From Coccinella septempunctata (lineage: Eukaryota > Arthropoda > Insecta > Coleoptera > Coccinellidae): DNA of 64,000 nucleotides. A model generated the notes under the pieces. The model was not told the origin of the DNA. It searched no databases and saw only the letters and a list, made by a program, of their open reading frames with translations. The translations under genes and the position numbers were made by a program. How positions within the stretch are numbered: position 1 is the first letter of the stretch; every line of letters begins with the position of its first letter. Shown in pieces: positions 11,487-22,226 of the stretch. The stretch spans positions 59,050,270 through 59,114,269 of the forward strand of contig NC_058189.1 of NCBI RefSeq assembly GCF_907165205.1, given 5' to 3'.

Positions 11487-12625
11487 ATTTTGTCAAAATA
11501 TAAAGAGAAGATCAGGCTTCAAAATCTCATTCAAAGACACATAATTGCTTCATTAATTACCTCCACAGGGTGTTTAGAAATTTAGAGGAAATTACAACAT
11601 TCAATTCTACCCTGTATACCATCTAATTCAATCGAATTTCCTGCAGACTCGACATCAGATGAAAAACTAGATGAAGTAGGCTACAAATAGACAGCAAAAT
11701 GATCAAAATCGAAGTGCACCACAGAAAGTTATTTCAAAATGAATTTGGTAAAAAAATTTTTTGTCCAGGAGTGTGCAATGAATTCAGCCTGACTAAGGAT
11801 AATAAAGCAAGAGCGCATTAGGTATTTACGTGTGTCTAGAAGAAGGCTCCAAACTTCAATACCCACTGCAGCCGATTCCTGGTAATGGCGAATTCTCGGA
11901 AGAAGTTTTTTCCTTATGGCGTCGCAGACATGTACCTGACTGGAGTATTATAGTTCATAGTGTACGCCTTGCGGAAACACTTACGGCCAATAAATGACTT
12001 AAGTGGTAATTTTCGCAACTCCCAGTTCCAACAAGAAAAACCTCTTTGGAATAACAACTCTCCGAACAAGGAACGTGATGGATTTTTAGTTTCAAATCCT
12101 GATTGTTTTATGAGAAAGAATCGGAAAATCGCATTACCCTTGTTCGGTGAATATCGCTTGAGCCTATTATTCGTGGCCATGTTAGCTGTTGCCGATGGTA
12201 AGAAAACGTTAAAAGCTTCCTAGAGGCTGAAACGTCCTCTTGTTTTATACTAGGTGAGTAAGAACAAACAGAAGGACAAAATTGCGTTGCTCGAGCAGAC
12301 ATGTTTTTCCTCGTATAAATCGATTAAGTCTATACTGAAAACAAGCGGATAATTGGAAACGGATTACGCATAACTCACATATTTACTGTGGGCTTGAATC
12401 ATCGTCGGATAGAAATATATTCCTTTCCTGTTAGATAATTATTATGATTATAATCATTCATATCTGAAATTTATGTACCTACATTCGACTCAATTTCACT
12501 ACTTCAAATAGTGTTCGAAATTAAATGAGTTAATGTTAGAAAATTAAAAGGTTCGTGACGATATACCTGGATATTAGTTTCTACAAAAAGTCTTCCGGTG
12601 GTTTAAAAGTAACCCTACGTCAATA
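11487..12625. other. Unannotated stretch
   Basis: Overlapping 60-90 codon frames on both strands at 11914-12302 have no known motif. No other feature seen. Confidence 0.4.
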
Positions 12626-12627
12626 TA

Positions 12628-13554
12628 CAGGATGTCTGTAAACAAATGCGAAGGGATTAGGGAGATGATTCCTCGATGAAAATAAGCAGGGGTAGTTCAT
12701 ATAAATATTTTTCGAAATCGACCTCCCTTCCAAGATACAGCCTTTGGAAGGTGATGACGAGTTGACAGTTTTCAATTTTTTTCACGGGTTCTAAAAAACA
12801 CGGAGTCATAAAACTCTACATTATATGAAGCGCTAAGTAGATGTTACTCACACAATTTTTTTAGGTCTCATAACTTTATTATTAGGGGTTGAAAATAAAA
12901 ACCCCTAATGATTTTCTTTCAAAAATTGTTTTCGTGGAATAGATTTTCGAAAAAAAAAATTCTCTTATGGTTTCTCATTCAATTCTGCAGAAAAAAGTCT
13001 GTTGCAAAATTTCAATACAGTCGATACTTTTCTAGGAATAAATAAAAATTTACAAGCAGTTCTGATCATTGTGTTCATTCTAGTTGATCGTATAAAATAG
13101 ATGCATCAACTCTGCCTCATAGACCTTCGTATACTGCTTGTAAGTTTTTATTTATTTCGAGAAAAGTATCGACTGTATCGAAATTTTGCAAGGGACTTTT
13201 TTTCTCCAGAATTGAATGGGAAACCGTAAGAGAATTTTATTTTTCGAAAATCTATTCCACGAAAACAATTTTTGAAGGAAAATCATAAGGGGTTGTTATT
13301 TTCAACCCCTAATAATAAAGTTATGAGATCTAGAAGAATTGTGTGAGTAACATCTACTTAGTGCTTCATATTATGTATAGTTTTATGATTCAGTGTTTTC
13401 TAGAACCCGTGAAAATAATTAAAATCATCGTCTTCCAAAGGCTGTATCTTGGAAGGGAGGTAGATTTCGAAAAAAATTTATAGGAACTACCCCTGCTTAT
13501 TTTTATCGAAGAATCATCTCCCTAAGTCCTTCGCATTTGTTTACAGACACCCTG
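12628..13554. mobile_element. Foldback element FB1 (927 bp)
   Basis: Almost the whole element is one inverted repeat. It begins TA-CAGGATGTCTGTAAACAAAT and ends with the inverted ATTTGTTTACAGACACCCTG-TA. Matching internal blocks include CTTGGAAGGGAGG / CCTCCCTTCCAAG and AAAAGTATCGACTGTAT / ATACAGTCGATACTTTT. The unpaired loop is only about 90 bp (roughly 13045-13135). It lies just upstream of LINE-B. It is non-coding and non-autonomous. Confidence 0.9.
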
Positions 13555-13599
13555 TATATTCTAGGACGTAATACGTAATTATAGTGGGGGAGATCTATC

Positions 13600-14122
13600 A
13601 TGACCTCTAAAAAATTATGTTACCAAACTTTAGCACACACCAAATTCTCAAGAACGCAAGGAACAAGGCACTTTTCCATATTAGTTATCGACACATTAGT
13701 TATTAGTTTATTAAGTGTTCCATCCAAAATTTTAGAGAGGCTAATTCTTTTGAGGATTGAATCAACTCAAGAAGAAGATGCTTTCCAAAATTTTCCAGGG
13801 GGATTCAGGAAATATAGAAATTGTTGTGATAAGGTTGTGATGCTCACCACTTTGATTGAAACAGATTTCAATAATAAACTAAAAACAACATTTGTAGATT
13901 TATCTCCAGCATATGACGCAGTATGGAAGGATTGTTTGATTTTCAAATTTTATATATATTTGAAGTGTGGAAAGATGCTGACTAGAAAACAAGCTGTCAG
14001 TTACAAGGTTTCGTGTTTTTGATGATGATGATAATAGTAGTAATTTCAAAACAGTTTTAGTACCTCTTCTTTTCAATTTATTTCTGTGTGATATCCCTAC
14101 TACTTCTCTTGGTAAATTTATA
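13600..14122 (+). pseudogene. LINE family B reverse transcriptase, 5' part (split by FB2)
   Basis: Conserved RT blocks are readable on the plus strand: SVPSKILERLILLRIE, then GGFRKYRNCCDKV...LTTLIE, then TTFVDLSPAYDAVW (RT motif A with a catalytic Asp). After a frame change come LVPLLFNLFLCDIPTTS and GKFI (the motif B/C approach). The frame then runs into the foldback at 14123 and resumes at 15816 with YADDIAFA (motif C). The element belongs to the jockey/CR1-type non-LTR group by general pattern; the exact clade is inferred only. Substitutions and frame changes make it a relic. Confidence 0.85.
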
Positions 14123-14640
14123 CAGGGTGTGGCGTAATGAATGGATAATATGGAGCCTGCAGGTAGAGGACTCTATGGCGGTTCAGAAAAATATATTTTA
14201 CGTTTAGTAAAAGTGCCTTGGTTTTCGAGATATTCGAGATTTTCGAAAATTCAAGAAAATCACACCCTTCGCCACTCTTTTTGCAGGCAAGACTCCAAAT
14301 GAAGGAATTTTTTCCAACTGTTTTTTGGATAGTATTCCTGGATAGATGCGCTATCAAATGTAAATTATTATTTTTGAGGCGCATAAATAGTTTTTCATGA
14401 ATAAAAGAATTAACTCAAATTTTCCGTTTTGCTTATTTTTTTTCCTAAGTTCAACCCAGCCTGGTGTGAAAAATAATATAGTTACCTGAGTGCCAAAGCA
14501 AGAGAAAACATGCCTGTTTCACTGAGATTCTGAAATGGTATAACTCACTCTATTTTCAGCATTAAATACAAAATAAATTTCTATTACAATGAGTCAAGGC
14601 ATCAGAGTTTGACGTGAGCCTTTTTCTTTAATTTTTAGCA

Positions 14641-14739
14641 ACTGAAATGAGACTTGCAAGCAGAATAAAGCAATTATTCATAAGAAGTTGTAGAGCATCT
14701 AGTACAGCTCCTGATTCACACTTTGAACACTTTTTGTAA
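14641..14739 (+). pseudogene. Transposase C-terminal tail in FB2 left arm
   Basis: The last 32 codons before a TAA read TEMRLASRIKQLFIRSCRAS, then STAPDSHFEHFL. The F-I-R...CRA...HFEH-L ending matches the C-terminus of insect Tc1/mariner-type transposases in which a stop directly follows an FEHLL-like motif (family pattern recalled, not searched). Everything upstream of the tail is deleted. The same tail, degraded, occurs inverted in the right arm and in the solo fragment at 53078-53381. Confidence 0.7.
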
Positions 14740-15061
14740 AACTCGATTCAATTAAACAATATTTTAAAATTGGTTTTTTTCCCTCGTATTCTTTCATTAT
14801 TAAGCCCTATAGTTATAAAGTTGATAGTTGTTAAGCGAATTTCAAGTAACGAAGTGAATTTCAGCACTTATGTAATTAAGAAAAAAAGCTGAAAATTAGG
14901 TAATTTTCATTACCTTGAGTCAAGACCCTTGTTACAAAAATGCTGAAATTTATTGCATAACTTGAAAATATTGATTTCACAACGTTGGGGTTCAATAATA
15001 AAAGAAAACGAGAAAAAATAACAATTTTAAAATATCCTTTCATTGAATAAAGTTTCACAAA

Positions 15062-15133
15062 TCACAAATGATGCTTAAATTGGCCACCATGAGTTCTGAT
15101 ACATGCTCTATATAGTCTACATTTTTTAATGAA
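15062..15133 (-). pseudogene. Transposase C-terminal tail in FB2 centre
   Basis: The minus strand reads FIKKCRLYRACIRTHGGQFK, then HHL and a stop. This is the same tail pattern (FI.RC...CI..HGG.F.H.L). It is one of two adjacent minus-strand copies, separated from the other by about 130 bp of similarly repeated flank. Confidence 0.7.
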
Positions 15134-15198
15134 TCATAGCTTTATATTGCATGGATATCAACAATTTCAAAATGAGTATCGTTTCATTGAATTAAATA

Positions 15199-15290
15199 TC
15201 ACAAAAGATTCTCTAAGAGGCCACCATGAGCTTCAGTAAATGCTCAATACCTTTTTATAGACGATTGCTTCATTCTGTTTGCATTTCCCA
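15199..15290 (-). pseudogene. Transposase C-terminal tail in FB2 right arm
   Basis: Minus strand: NRMKQSSIKRY, stop, AFTEAHGGLLENLL, stop. It is the inverted counterpart of the left-arm tail (MRLASRIKQLFIR...), with an in-frame stop and substitutions. Confidence 0.65.
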
Positions 15291-15815
15291 GTTTAGCTAA
15301 TAAAAATTTTAGAAACACTGTTCACATTAAACTAGGCCTCAACTGATTGTAATAGGAATTTATTTTGTATTTAATGCTGAGAATACAGAGAGTTATACCA
15401 TTTCGGAATCTCAATGAAACTGCCATGTTTTTTCTTGCATTGGCTCTCAGGTAACCATATTATTTTTTACACCGCGCTGGGTTGAACTTATGAAAAAAAA
15501 TTAGCAAAACGGAAAAGTTGAGTTAGATCTTTTTTTCATGAAGAACTATTCATGCGCCTCAAAAATAATGAATTACATTCGATAGATCATCTATCCAGGA
15601 ATACTATCCAAAAAACAGTTTGAAAAAATTCCCTCATTTGTAGTCTTGCCAGCAAAACGAGTGGCGAAGTGTGTAATTCTCTTGAATTTTCGAAAATCTC
15701 GAATATCTCGAAAACCAAGGCACTTTTACTAAACGTAAAATATATTTTTCTGAACCGCCATAGAGTCCTCTACCCCCAGGCTCAATATTATCCATTCATT
15801 ACGCCACACCCTGTA

Positions 15816-17075
15816 TACGCTGATGATATTGCCTTCGCATTCCGTAAGTTTGATTCTAGATGTATAAAGAATAATCTATCTACAGATTTAGAAATTACTT
15901 TTTCGAGTTGCGTTTGCGTCCTATCCCAAATAAAACCGAGGTTTCGTGTTTCTATTTGAATAATCATCAAAAATGTAGAAAATTGAGCGTAGTTTTTGGT
16001 AATTCATTTTGGAACATATATTCAATCCAAAATATCTATAAGTTAAGCTGGATTCCTCGTTGAATTTCAAAGCACATTTGGAAAATTTGAGTCTGAAGTT
16101 GAAAACTAGGGATAATATCCTAGCTGTTACTTCTTCGAATGGCTTTGGTTTTTTCGGCTGCTGAATATTGTTGTTCCGTTTGGGTAAATAGAGTTCATGT
16201 GCAAAAAAATTATGCACAGCTGAATCTTTGTATGAGAATTATTACTATAAGATCTTCACCTATTCAATGGTTACCAATTCTTTCAAACATTGTATCACCC
16301 CATATTCGTAGGCAGAGTGCAGTTTTGAATTCTCGGAGTAAATTCCACTCCTTTCCCGACTCATTTTCAATTCTGTCCTATATTCCAGAAAATATGATTT
16401 CCAGACTGAAGTCGCATAAACCCTTATGTTCCAACTCTTTCCTTAATTCGATTATGAGGGACAAGGACATTTGGCAGTATTTGGAATACGTGCACTATTT
16501 TCAACCAAGAATTAGTTAGTGATCCTTCGAATAGAGTTCCTGGTTTTGATCTTCCCAGGAAAATGTGGTGTATTCTGAGTCTTATAAGAACAGGTCACGG
16601 ACGTTGAAATAGTATGCTTTTCCGATGGAATTCAGTTGAAAGCCCTAGTTGTGAATGTGAATGCAGGGAATCAGAAGAAACAATAAATCATTTTTGGTTA
16701 ATCATTGTCCCATTCAGAAATTTCAGGACGGTTTTAGAGATATTCATGCAGTTTTCGAATCTTTTTTAAATTGGGTTATGAATTTTAGGTCAATGTGACG
16801 AATAAAAATTTATTGTCTCACATTTTTCTGCTTTTGTTTTTTTTTTATTTCAGATAAAATTTTCTGGAAGCTTGGAGAAAACTTCCTGGATTTTTCTTTC
16901 TTCGAGAAGAGGATTGATTTTTGAAGTGCGAGATGCCCTTCAATGTGAAGTAATTCAGTTTATTGTTTTAACAGTTTCATCTCTCACAATCCACTACACT
17001 CACGGGGAGAAACGGTTGGATTTGTACAGGGGTTTTTCCCTAAGCTCTTGTATGATACGCAATGTGTAACATATG
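15816..17075 (+). pseudogene. LINE family B, 3' part: RT motif C to 3' UTR
   Basis: Resumes with YADDIAFAFRKFDSRC (RT catalytic motif C). After frame changes it reads PNKTEVSCFYLNNHQKCRKL, then RVHVQKNYAQLNLCMRIITI, IQWLPILSNIVSPHIRRQSA and SMLFRWNSVESPSCECE (about 16618-16665), a degraded Cys/His zinc-binding C-terminal motif. A 3' non-coding part follows, ending near 17075 with the block TTTTTCCCTAAGCTCTTGTA. The 3' region is shared with copies at 45840-46476 (plus) and about 43055-43215 (minus). Numerous stops show decay. Confidence 0.85.
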
Positions 17076-17799
17076 TTATCTGTCCATCAGATTTCATTCT
17101 TCGAGGTGCACTGATGAAAGTTTCCCATACCCAGAAAAATGCTCGAAACGATTGCAGGAAAACATACGTATGGTAGCCAGCCTTGCTTGTCATTTCCTTC
17201 GCCAGCCTTGATACAATTAGCGACAAATCAAGTTCTCAATCACATTCACCCATAAAAATATCATGCAACATAGTTTCTACGGAGACTGGCGCTTAAATGA
17301 TAATCTCGATGCATTAGACAACCGGGTACTATTGCTGCCGTTGAAAATATTCTGGTTTCTATCGCGGAAGACGCCAGTAGCCCATTCAATGTGATATTAA
17401 GCAAGACATGTACGAATGGCTCGATTTAATCAACAAGGCTAGGAACAAAATGTGTTAAGTTGATATTCACGTAAATATTTCAGTTTGATGAAACTACATA
17501 TCTTAACAACATGATGAAGTGTCTGAACTGGTCTAATTGATATTAATTAAAGCAGACCGAGCGAAGTGACTAATGGTCAGCGTACAGATGCAGAGGATTG
17601 CGAGTCATAATTGTGGCGGGTCGAAAAGACTTGACCCCGCAGTTAATTAGTTATCCGGGGGAATTTTTGAGTTGTCGACGTATGAGGTCTTGATTTCAAG
17701 GGAAATCCTATGTGAGGGCACTTTTACACAGAATATTCGGGTTGTTTGTCAGGATGGAACCATTCAAAGTGTGTAAATTGCACTTAAATTCTGCATATA
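17076..17799. other. Unannotated stretch
   Basis: No gene recognised. Composition is somewhat less AT-rich around 17540-17660. It ends at a family-D copy. Confidence 0.4.
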
Positions 17800-17801
17800 T
17801 A

Positions 17802-18035
17802 CAGGGTGAGTCTCTGACTCTTACAAATATTCTAATAATAGATTCTTGAGGTTGAAAGAAACACTTTTGTCCTATACCATTTTTTCCGATTCGGTCCTGA
17901 TAAAAAAAATAACCATCAGAATAACTAGCTAAATCTGTCCCACTACACATCTGTGGATCTTTTAAATAGAGTTGTATTCAGCCAAAGTATCCAGTTTTTC
18001 AAATTTCGCAGATACTTTTTAATTTCTGAACATCA
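17802..18035. mobile_element. Family D element, copy 2 (truncated)
   Basis: Starts TA-CAGGGTGAGTCTCTGACTC and runs through the CCGATTCGG and CACATCTGTGGATCTTT hallmarks, then stops at the GAACATC block. The other half is missing. Confidence 0.75.
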
Positions 18036-18322
18036 TAAAGCATAATTAAAAACAATGTAACATAAAAAGAATAAACTTAAATTGAATGTTCTACGTGGCC
18101 TCCTCCGACTTCTATACCTTTTCTAATTCTTTTAATGAAGGACCTTCGAACTTCGAACATCGAAGAAAATATTATTCTGTCCCCTTATGAAAAATTCAAC
18201 TTTAACGACCTCTATCTTTTTCCACAGCAATATTTTATTGGGGTATATTTGGTCCTATCGCCGTATTTTGGTCCAAACAATCTGTCTTCAGCCTATGTCC
18301 CAATAGTTATGGATCACCCTTT
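18036..18322 (-). mobile_element. Deleted Tc1/mariner-type element with AAGGGTGATCC end
   Basis: The high-coordinate end, read on minus, starts AAAGGGTGATCCATAACTAT. The low part holds a transposase C-terminus (18077-18148). The central coding region is deleted and the low-coordinate terminus is not clear, because the element abuts the truncated D copy near 18036. Confidence 0.6.
18077..18148 (-). pseudogene. Transposase C-terminal tail
   Basis: Minus strand, ending in a stop: RRSFIKRIRKGIEVGGGHVE, then HSI. This fits the common insect transposase ending (RSFI.R...CIE..GGHFEHL). It differs from the FB2 tails, so it represents another subfamily of the same transposase group. Confidence 0.75.
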
Positions 18323-18365
18323 ATATTGAGCTCAGTAGATATAATAATTATTGACATTCAGAAGA

Positions 18366-19049
18366 TTGAGTCTTTGACTCGTATAAATATTTTAACAATA
18401 GATTCTAGAGGTCAAAAGAAACACTTTTTTTATATCATTTTTTCCGATTCGGGCCTGATAAAAATATATAGCCATTTTAAGTTTTCATAATGAGCTGTGC
18501 CACCCCTGGAAAAACAGAATTACCTTCAGAATAACTAGCTAAATCTGTTGCACTGCACATCTGTGGATCTTAAAGAGTTATATTCAGCCAAAGTACCCAA
18601 TTTTTCAAATTTCACAGATACTTTTTAATTTTTGAACATCAAATCACTCGAAAACAGATCATTATACGAGAAAATATGAAGAATAGCTTTATTTTACAAA
18701 CGTTCAAATATTCATCAGATAGTGAACAACTTAGTTTCAAGAGTTGGGTTCTTTGAATTTTTGGTATTTTTATGGTACGTAATGGTCATAATGAGAAAAC
18801 TGGAAGTGAGTGATATCTTGTGTTCTAAAAAGATTCATCAAATAAATGAAAAACTATATTCCGAAATTAATTTCATTCGATAAAACCTTTTGTGAGATGG
18901 AACTAAAAATAACATTTTTTTATCGTTGTTCAACAGCCTGTATCTTTTAAACCGAGCCGATTCGGAAAAAATTGTAAGGAAAAAAAGTGTTTCTTTTCAC
19001 CTCAAAAATCTACTGTTAAAATATTGGTAATAGTCAAAGACTCACTCTG
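18366..19049. mobile_element. Family D element, copy 3
   Basis: Starts with an eroded end (GATTGAGTCTTTGACTCGTA) and ends AGTCAAAGACTCACTCTG-TA. All family hallmarks are present in order, including the paired TTTTTTCCGATTCGG and CCGATTCGGAAAAAAT blocks near the two ends. Confidence 0.8.
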
Positions 19050-19051
19050 TA

Positions 19052-19970
19052 CATTTCATCTTATTTCTCTGCGTTTCTATAAAAAAGAATCTTGTAGTTG
19101 TCAACGGTTTCAGAACGCGCAGTGCCTGGCAAAGTTTTTGATAAATCTCTAGAATCAATGGATTTCTCCTCTTGTAAGAAATTACCAGGAGAACCTTGGA
19201 GTATCAGTTAAAAATCAACCAAATTGGAAATAAGAGTGTCGGATAGCGAATCCACGAATATGAGTCAATGTGCATGATGCCAACAAACTCAAACGACTGG
19301 ACTTGATGATTTGTCCTTGTATACGTCCCACTGCATGATACTATTGCAGGTTATAAAAACGTAATTGAAGTATAATTGAATTTATTCGCTCCGATGACTG
19401 GATCAAAAGTAACAAAGAAGTGCCTATTTCACAGCGCAAAGTCAACAACAAAAAGGCGATATACCTACACCTAGTTGTTTTTCGCATTTAGTTGTTTTTT
19501 CTTTATAGTTCTGCTTTTGTGTACCTATATTTAAATATTATTGCAGAGCGTTCAAAGTTTCTTATGACATCTGCAGTGGGGACCTCCACGTTTGAGGACT
19601 GCTGTGGAATAATCAAAAAGATTATTTCTCGAAATCAACCTTCATTTCTTCTGCCTTGAGATATATTCAATTATTATATCAAATTACGATAATTTTATCT
19701 GAATTAATTAATTTTATAAATCAATTAGAATCAAGCAATAATGAATAGGTTGTTAACAATTTTTATATTCCGATGATATTCTTATCTAGTACTGGCGGAA
19801 TGAATGAATTCGTTTCATCATATTCCCAGCTGTCTCAAATAAGTTAAATTTGAATTTTTCCAGATATACCCTCAAATCTATAGATACTAATGAATGAAAT
19901 TTCGAATATCTGACTTTTATTCAGTATATTTGGGTAATTTGCACGTTATCTGAAGCTGATCAACTATTTT
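19052..19970. other. Unannotated stretch
   Basis: No recognisable gene. The part 19670-19930 is very AT-rich. Confidence 0.4.
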
Positions 19971-20130
19971 TGAAAATTTTGTCTGTCTGTTTGTTCGGGG
20001 TTATCTAGAGATTGGTCAAACCGATTTTCACGGGAGTTCAACTGTTAGAAAGAGGACACTTTAGGGGAAAGTTTCAGACTACATGTTACTTTACAATTTC
20101 TTACCATTTAGACATAAGTCTACAACTTAT
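19971..20130 (+). repeat. Possible Helitron-like interior
   Basis: Contains TTGTCTGTCTGTTTGTTCGG and GGTCAAACCGATTTTCACGG, phrases that recur inside non-autonomous Helitron-like repeats of insects (from memory, not searched). Neither terminus was located here. A candidate Helitron 3' end lies separately at 52596-52692. Confidence 0.35.
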
Positions 20131-21165
20131 CATCAATTAGGTATTCATCGGAAGATCTTTATCTTATTTTTGAAAAGTGTCCTATTTTTGAGATCTCTGA
20201 GAATTTATTCTGGTGAAAATATACCAATCCGATAGCAAAAAAATCCTTTGCTTTTCTTCGAAAAATATCAAAGAAAAATATCATTTCAGAGTCAACTGAC
20301 TTTTTGTTGTGGTACGTGGTACTTACCACGTGAAAGAGAACCAGTATGAAAGGATTTATTATAAAAAAATTTCCTCAAGAAAAGTGAAATGCAGGATTGG
20401 TTGATTCAAAACAAAGGTAATTTCAGTCAAAATATTTGAAAAAACAACTTTGGCAGTAATACTACCCTATTGAATTAGAAGACAATATTTAGTTGATGCA
20501 TGACCTTATTCCTTATGAAACAGCATGGGCATGATGTTCTTAAATTAGCAATATTATCATTGTCGGTATAATCCTGCTCAAATGACCTGGACGTTTTCTA
20601 AGAACTTCTGCAACAAGGATATAAATTTTCCTCCCTATTGGAATGAATTGGTTTTGAATTTATTATTGGCTCTTTCAAAATCTCTGTTCTGTTCTGTTGT
20701 AGATGTGGAAAAATATTTGTTTGCATTGTGATAGACTGGGCTTAATTTATGGGTGATCTTCTAATAGCAGATATTCGTCCATTCATTATCTTATTGGGAG
20801 AATCATATTCAGAGTTTTATGTTGATGATTCCAGAAGAAAACCATAATACAGGAAAGGTTAACGGTTAGAGAATAGTTTAGAGCACATTTCAGAAGGAAT
20901 GACTATTTAAAACTCTATTTTTGAGCAGTGTTATTACACAATGAATAACTATCATTCCTTGTGATTCAAATACTGACTTATAAATGCAAGAATTTTTGAT
21001 AATTCTGTATGAACACAAAGATCTGTTTTCTCCACATCTTAATCTCAAAAAGAATTATTATACAAGAATTCGTTCTTCAATTTGCCCAGAAACTATCTAT
21101 AAACTACTCGCGGAGGTAAGCAGAGTACAGATGCTTGAAATTTTTCAGCAAATTGTCGAAGGATA
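20131..21165. other. Unannotated stretch
   Basis: AT-rich with one 63-codon frame (20984-21175) that runs into FB3. No motif recognised. Confidence 0.4.
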
Positions 21166-21167
21166 TA

Positions 21168-22111
21168 CAGGGTGACAATTTAAAAACTTGCCAGGCTAAT
21201 TTTTCAGAGAAAATGCCGGAACAGGTCCATTTCTATTCGTAGGGAGACATATTTTGAGCAGAATTGTAAGCCGAAATCTCCTCAACCCTAGGTGTAGGAG
21301 CTATCACCCCTAAATTTTTAAAAGTTAATAGGGGATGAGATTTACCCCAATTGAAAGATCACTATTCCCGATACATGAACACTATGGAATCGATATTATT
21401 GATTCCTTGAAGAAGTTACAGGAGGTGACAATTTGAAAACTTGCCAGTCCAATTATGTCTCGACAAGAATGTTTTCGAAGAAAAAGCCAGAACAGGTCAA
21501 TTTTTAAAGGGAGGGAAACATATTTTGAGCAAAATTGTGAGCCGAAATCTCCTCAAACCTAGGTGTAAGGGCTGTCACCCCTCAATTCTTCATAGGGAAT
21601 AGAAGGTGAGCTAAACCTCAATTGGAAGACAATATGTCCTTCAAATAATACTTTTGTCTTCCTCTATTCCCTATGAAGAATTTAGGGGTGACAATCCCTA
21701 CACCTAAGATTGAGGAGATTTTGGCTTACAATTCTGCTAGAAACATGTTCCCCCCCGAATAAGAATTGACCTGTTTCGGCATTTTCTCTGAAAACATCCT
21801 TGTCCAGACATAATTGGTCTGGCTAATTGTCAGCCCCTGTAACTACTTCAAGGACTCAATAAAAATTTGCAAACCATAGTATTCATGTAGAGGGTCAAGT
21901 GATCTTTCAATTGAGGTATAGCTCACCCCCTATACCCTATTGAGAATTTAGGGGTGACAACTCCTACACCTAGGTTTGAGTAGATTTCAGCTTACAATTC
22001 TGCTCAAAATATGCCCCCCTACTAATAGAAATTGACCTGTTCCGGCATTTTCTCTGAAATCATCCTTGTCGTGACATAATTGGACTGGAAAGTTTTCAAA
22101 TTGTCATCCTG
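21168..22111. mobile_element. Foldback FB3: element nested at the apex of a same-family foldback
   Basis: The outer element begins TA-CAGGGTGACAATTTAAAAA and ends TTTTCAAATTGTCATCCTG-TA. An inner element (21419-21839) begins TA-CAGGAGGTGACAATTTGAA and ends CTAATTGTCAGCCCCTG-TA. Inner and outer share the blocks AAAACTTGCCAG, GAAAATGCCGGAACAGGT and CCTAGGTGTA. The bases flanking the inner element (CTTGAAGAAGT-TA on the left, TA-ACTACTTCAAG on the right) are themselves inverted, so the inner copy lies at the hairpin apex of the outer. Non-coding. Confidence 0.85.
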
Positions 22112-22129
22112 TATACAGAAAGTAGATAC

Positions 22130-22226
22130 ACTGAATTTCTCCTGGAAGAAAATCAGCGCTGGTTTAAAACTCACATTTTCGTACCATGCAGTGTGGAATG
22201 TGTAAAATTTCTAGGGCCAATCCAAA
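22130..22226. repeat. Family R terminal fragment
   Basis: The segment with TTTCGTACCATGCAGTGTGG and GGAATGTGTAAAATTTCTAG, ending AATGGAGTATA, matches the last ~95 bp of family R (compare 33140-33228). The rest of the element is absent. Confidence 0.65.

Larger units (their letters stand above)
14123..15813. mobile_element. Foldback element FB2 (1691 bp) inserted in the LINE-B YADD motif
   Basis: Termini are CAGGGTGTGGCGTAATGAAT on the left and the inverted ATTCATTACGCCACACCCTG on the right, each next to TA (14121-14122, 15814-15815). The arms pair over hundreds of bases (for example AGAGGACTCTATGGCGG / CCGCCATAGAGTCCTCT). Removing the element and one TA restores an open LINE frame through the RT catalytic motif, which proves a TA target duplication. 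The interior holds three decayed copies of a transposase 3' end: one on plus (14641-14739) and two on minus (15062-15133, 15199-15290). The centre also contains a partial tandem duplication. Confidence 0.92.

Noticed and set aside
12628..13554. Possible assembly artefact (false inverted duplication)
   Set aside because: The arms differ by many substitutions and small gaps, and the ends match the TA-CAGG...CCTG-TA pattern of other elements, so it is a genuine old element.
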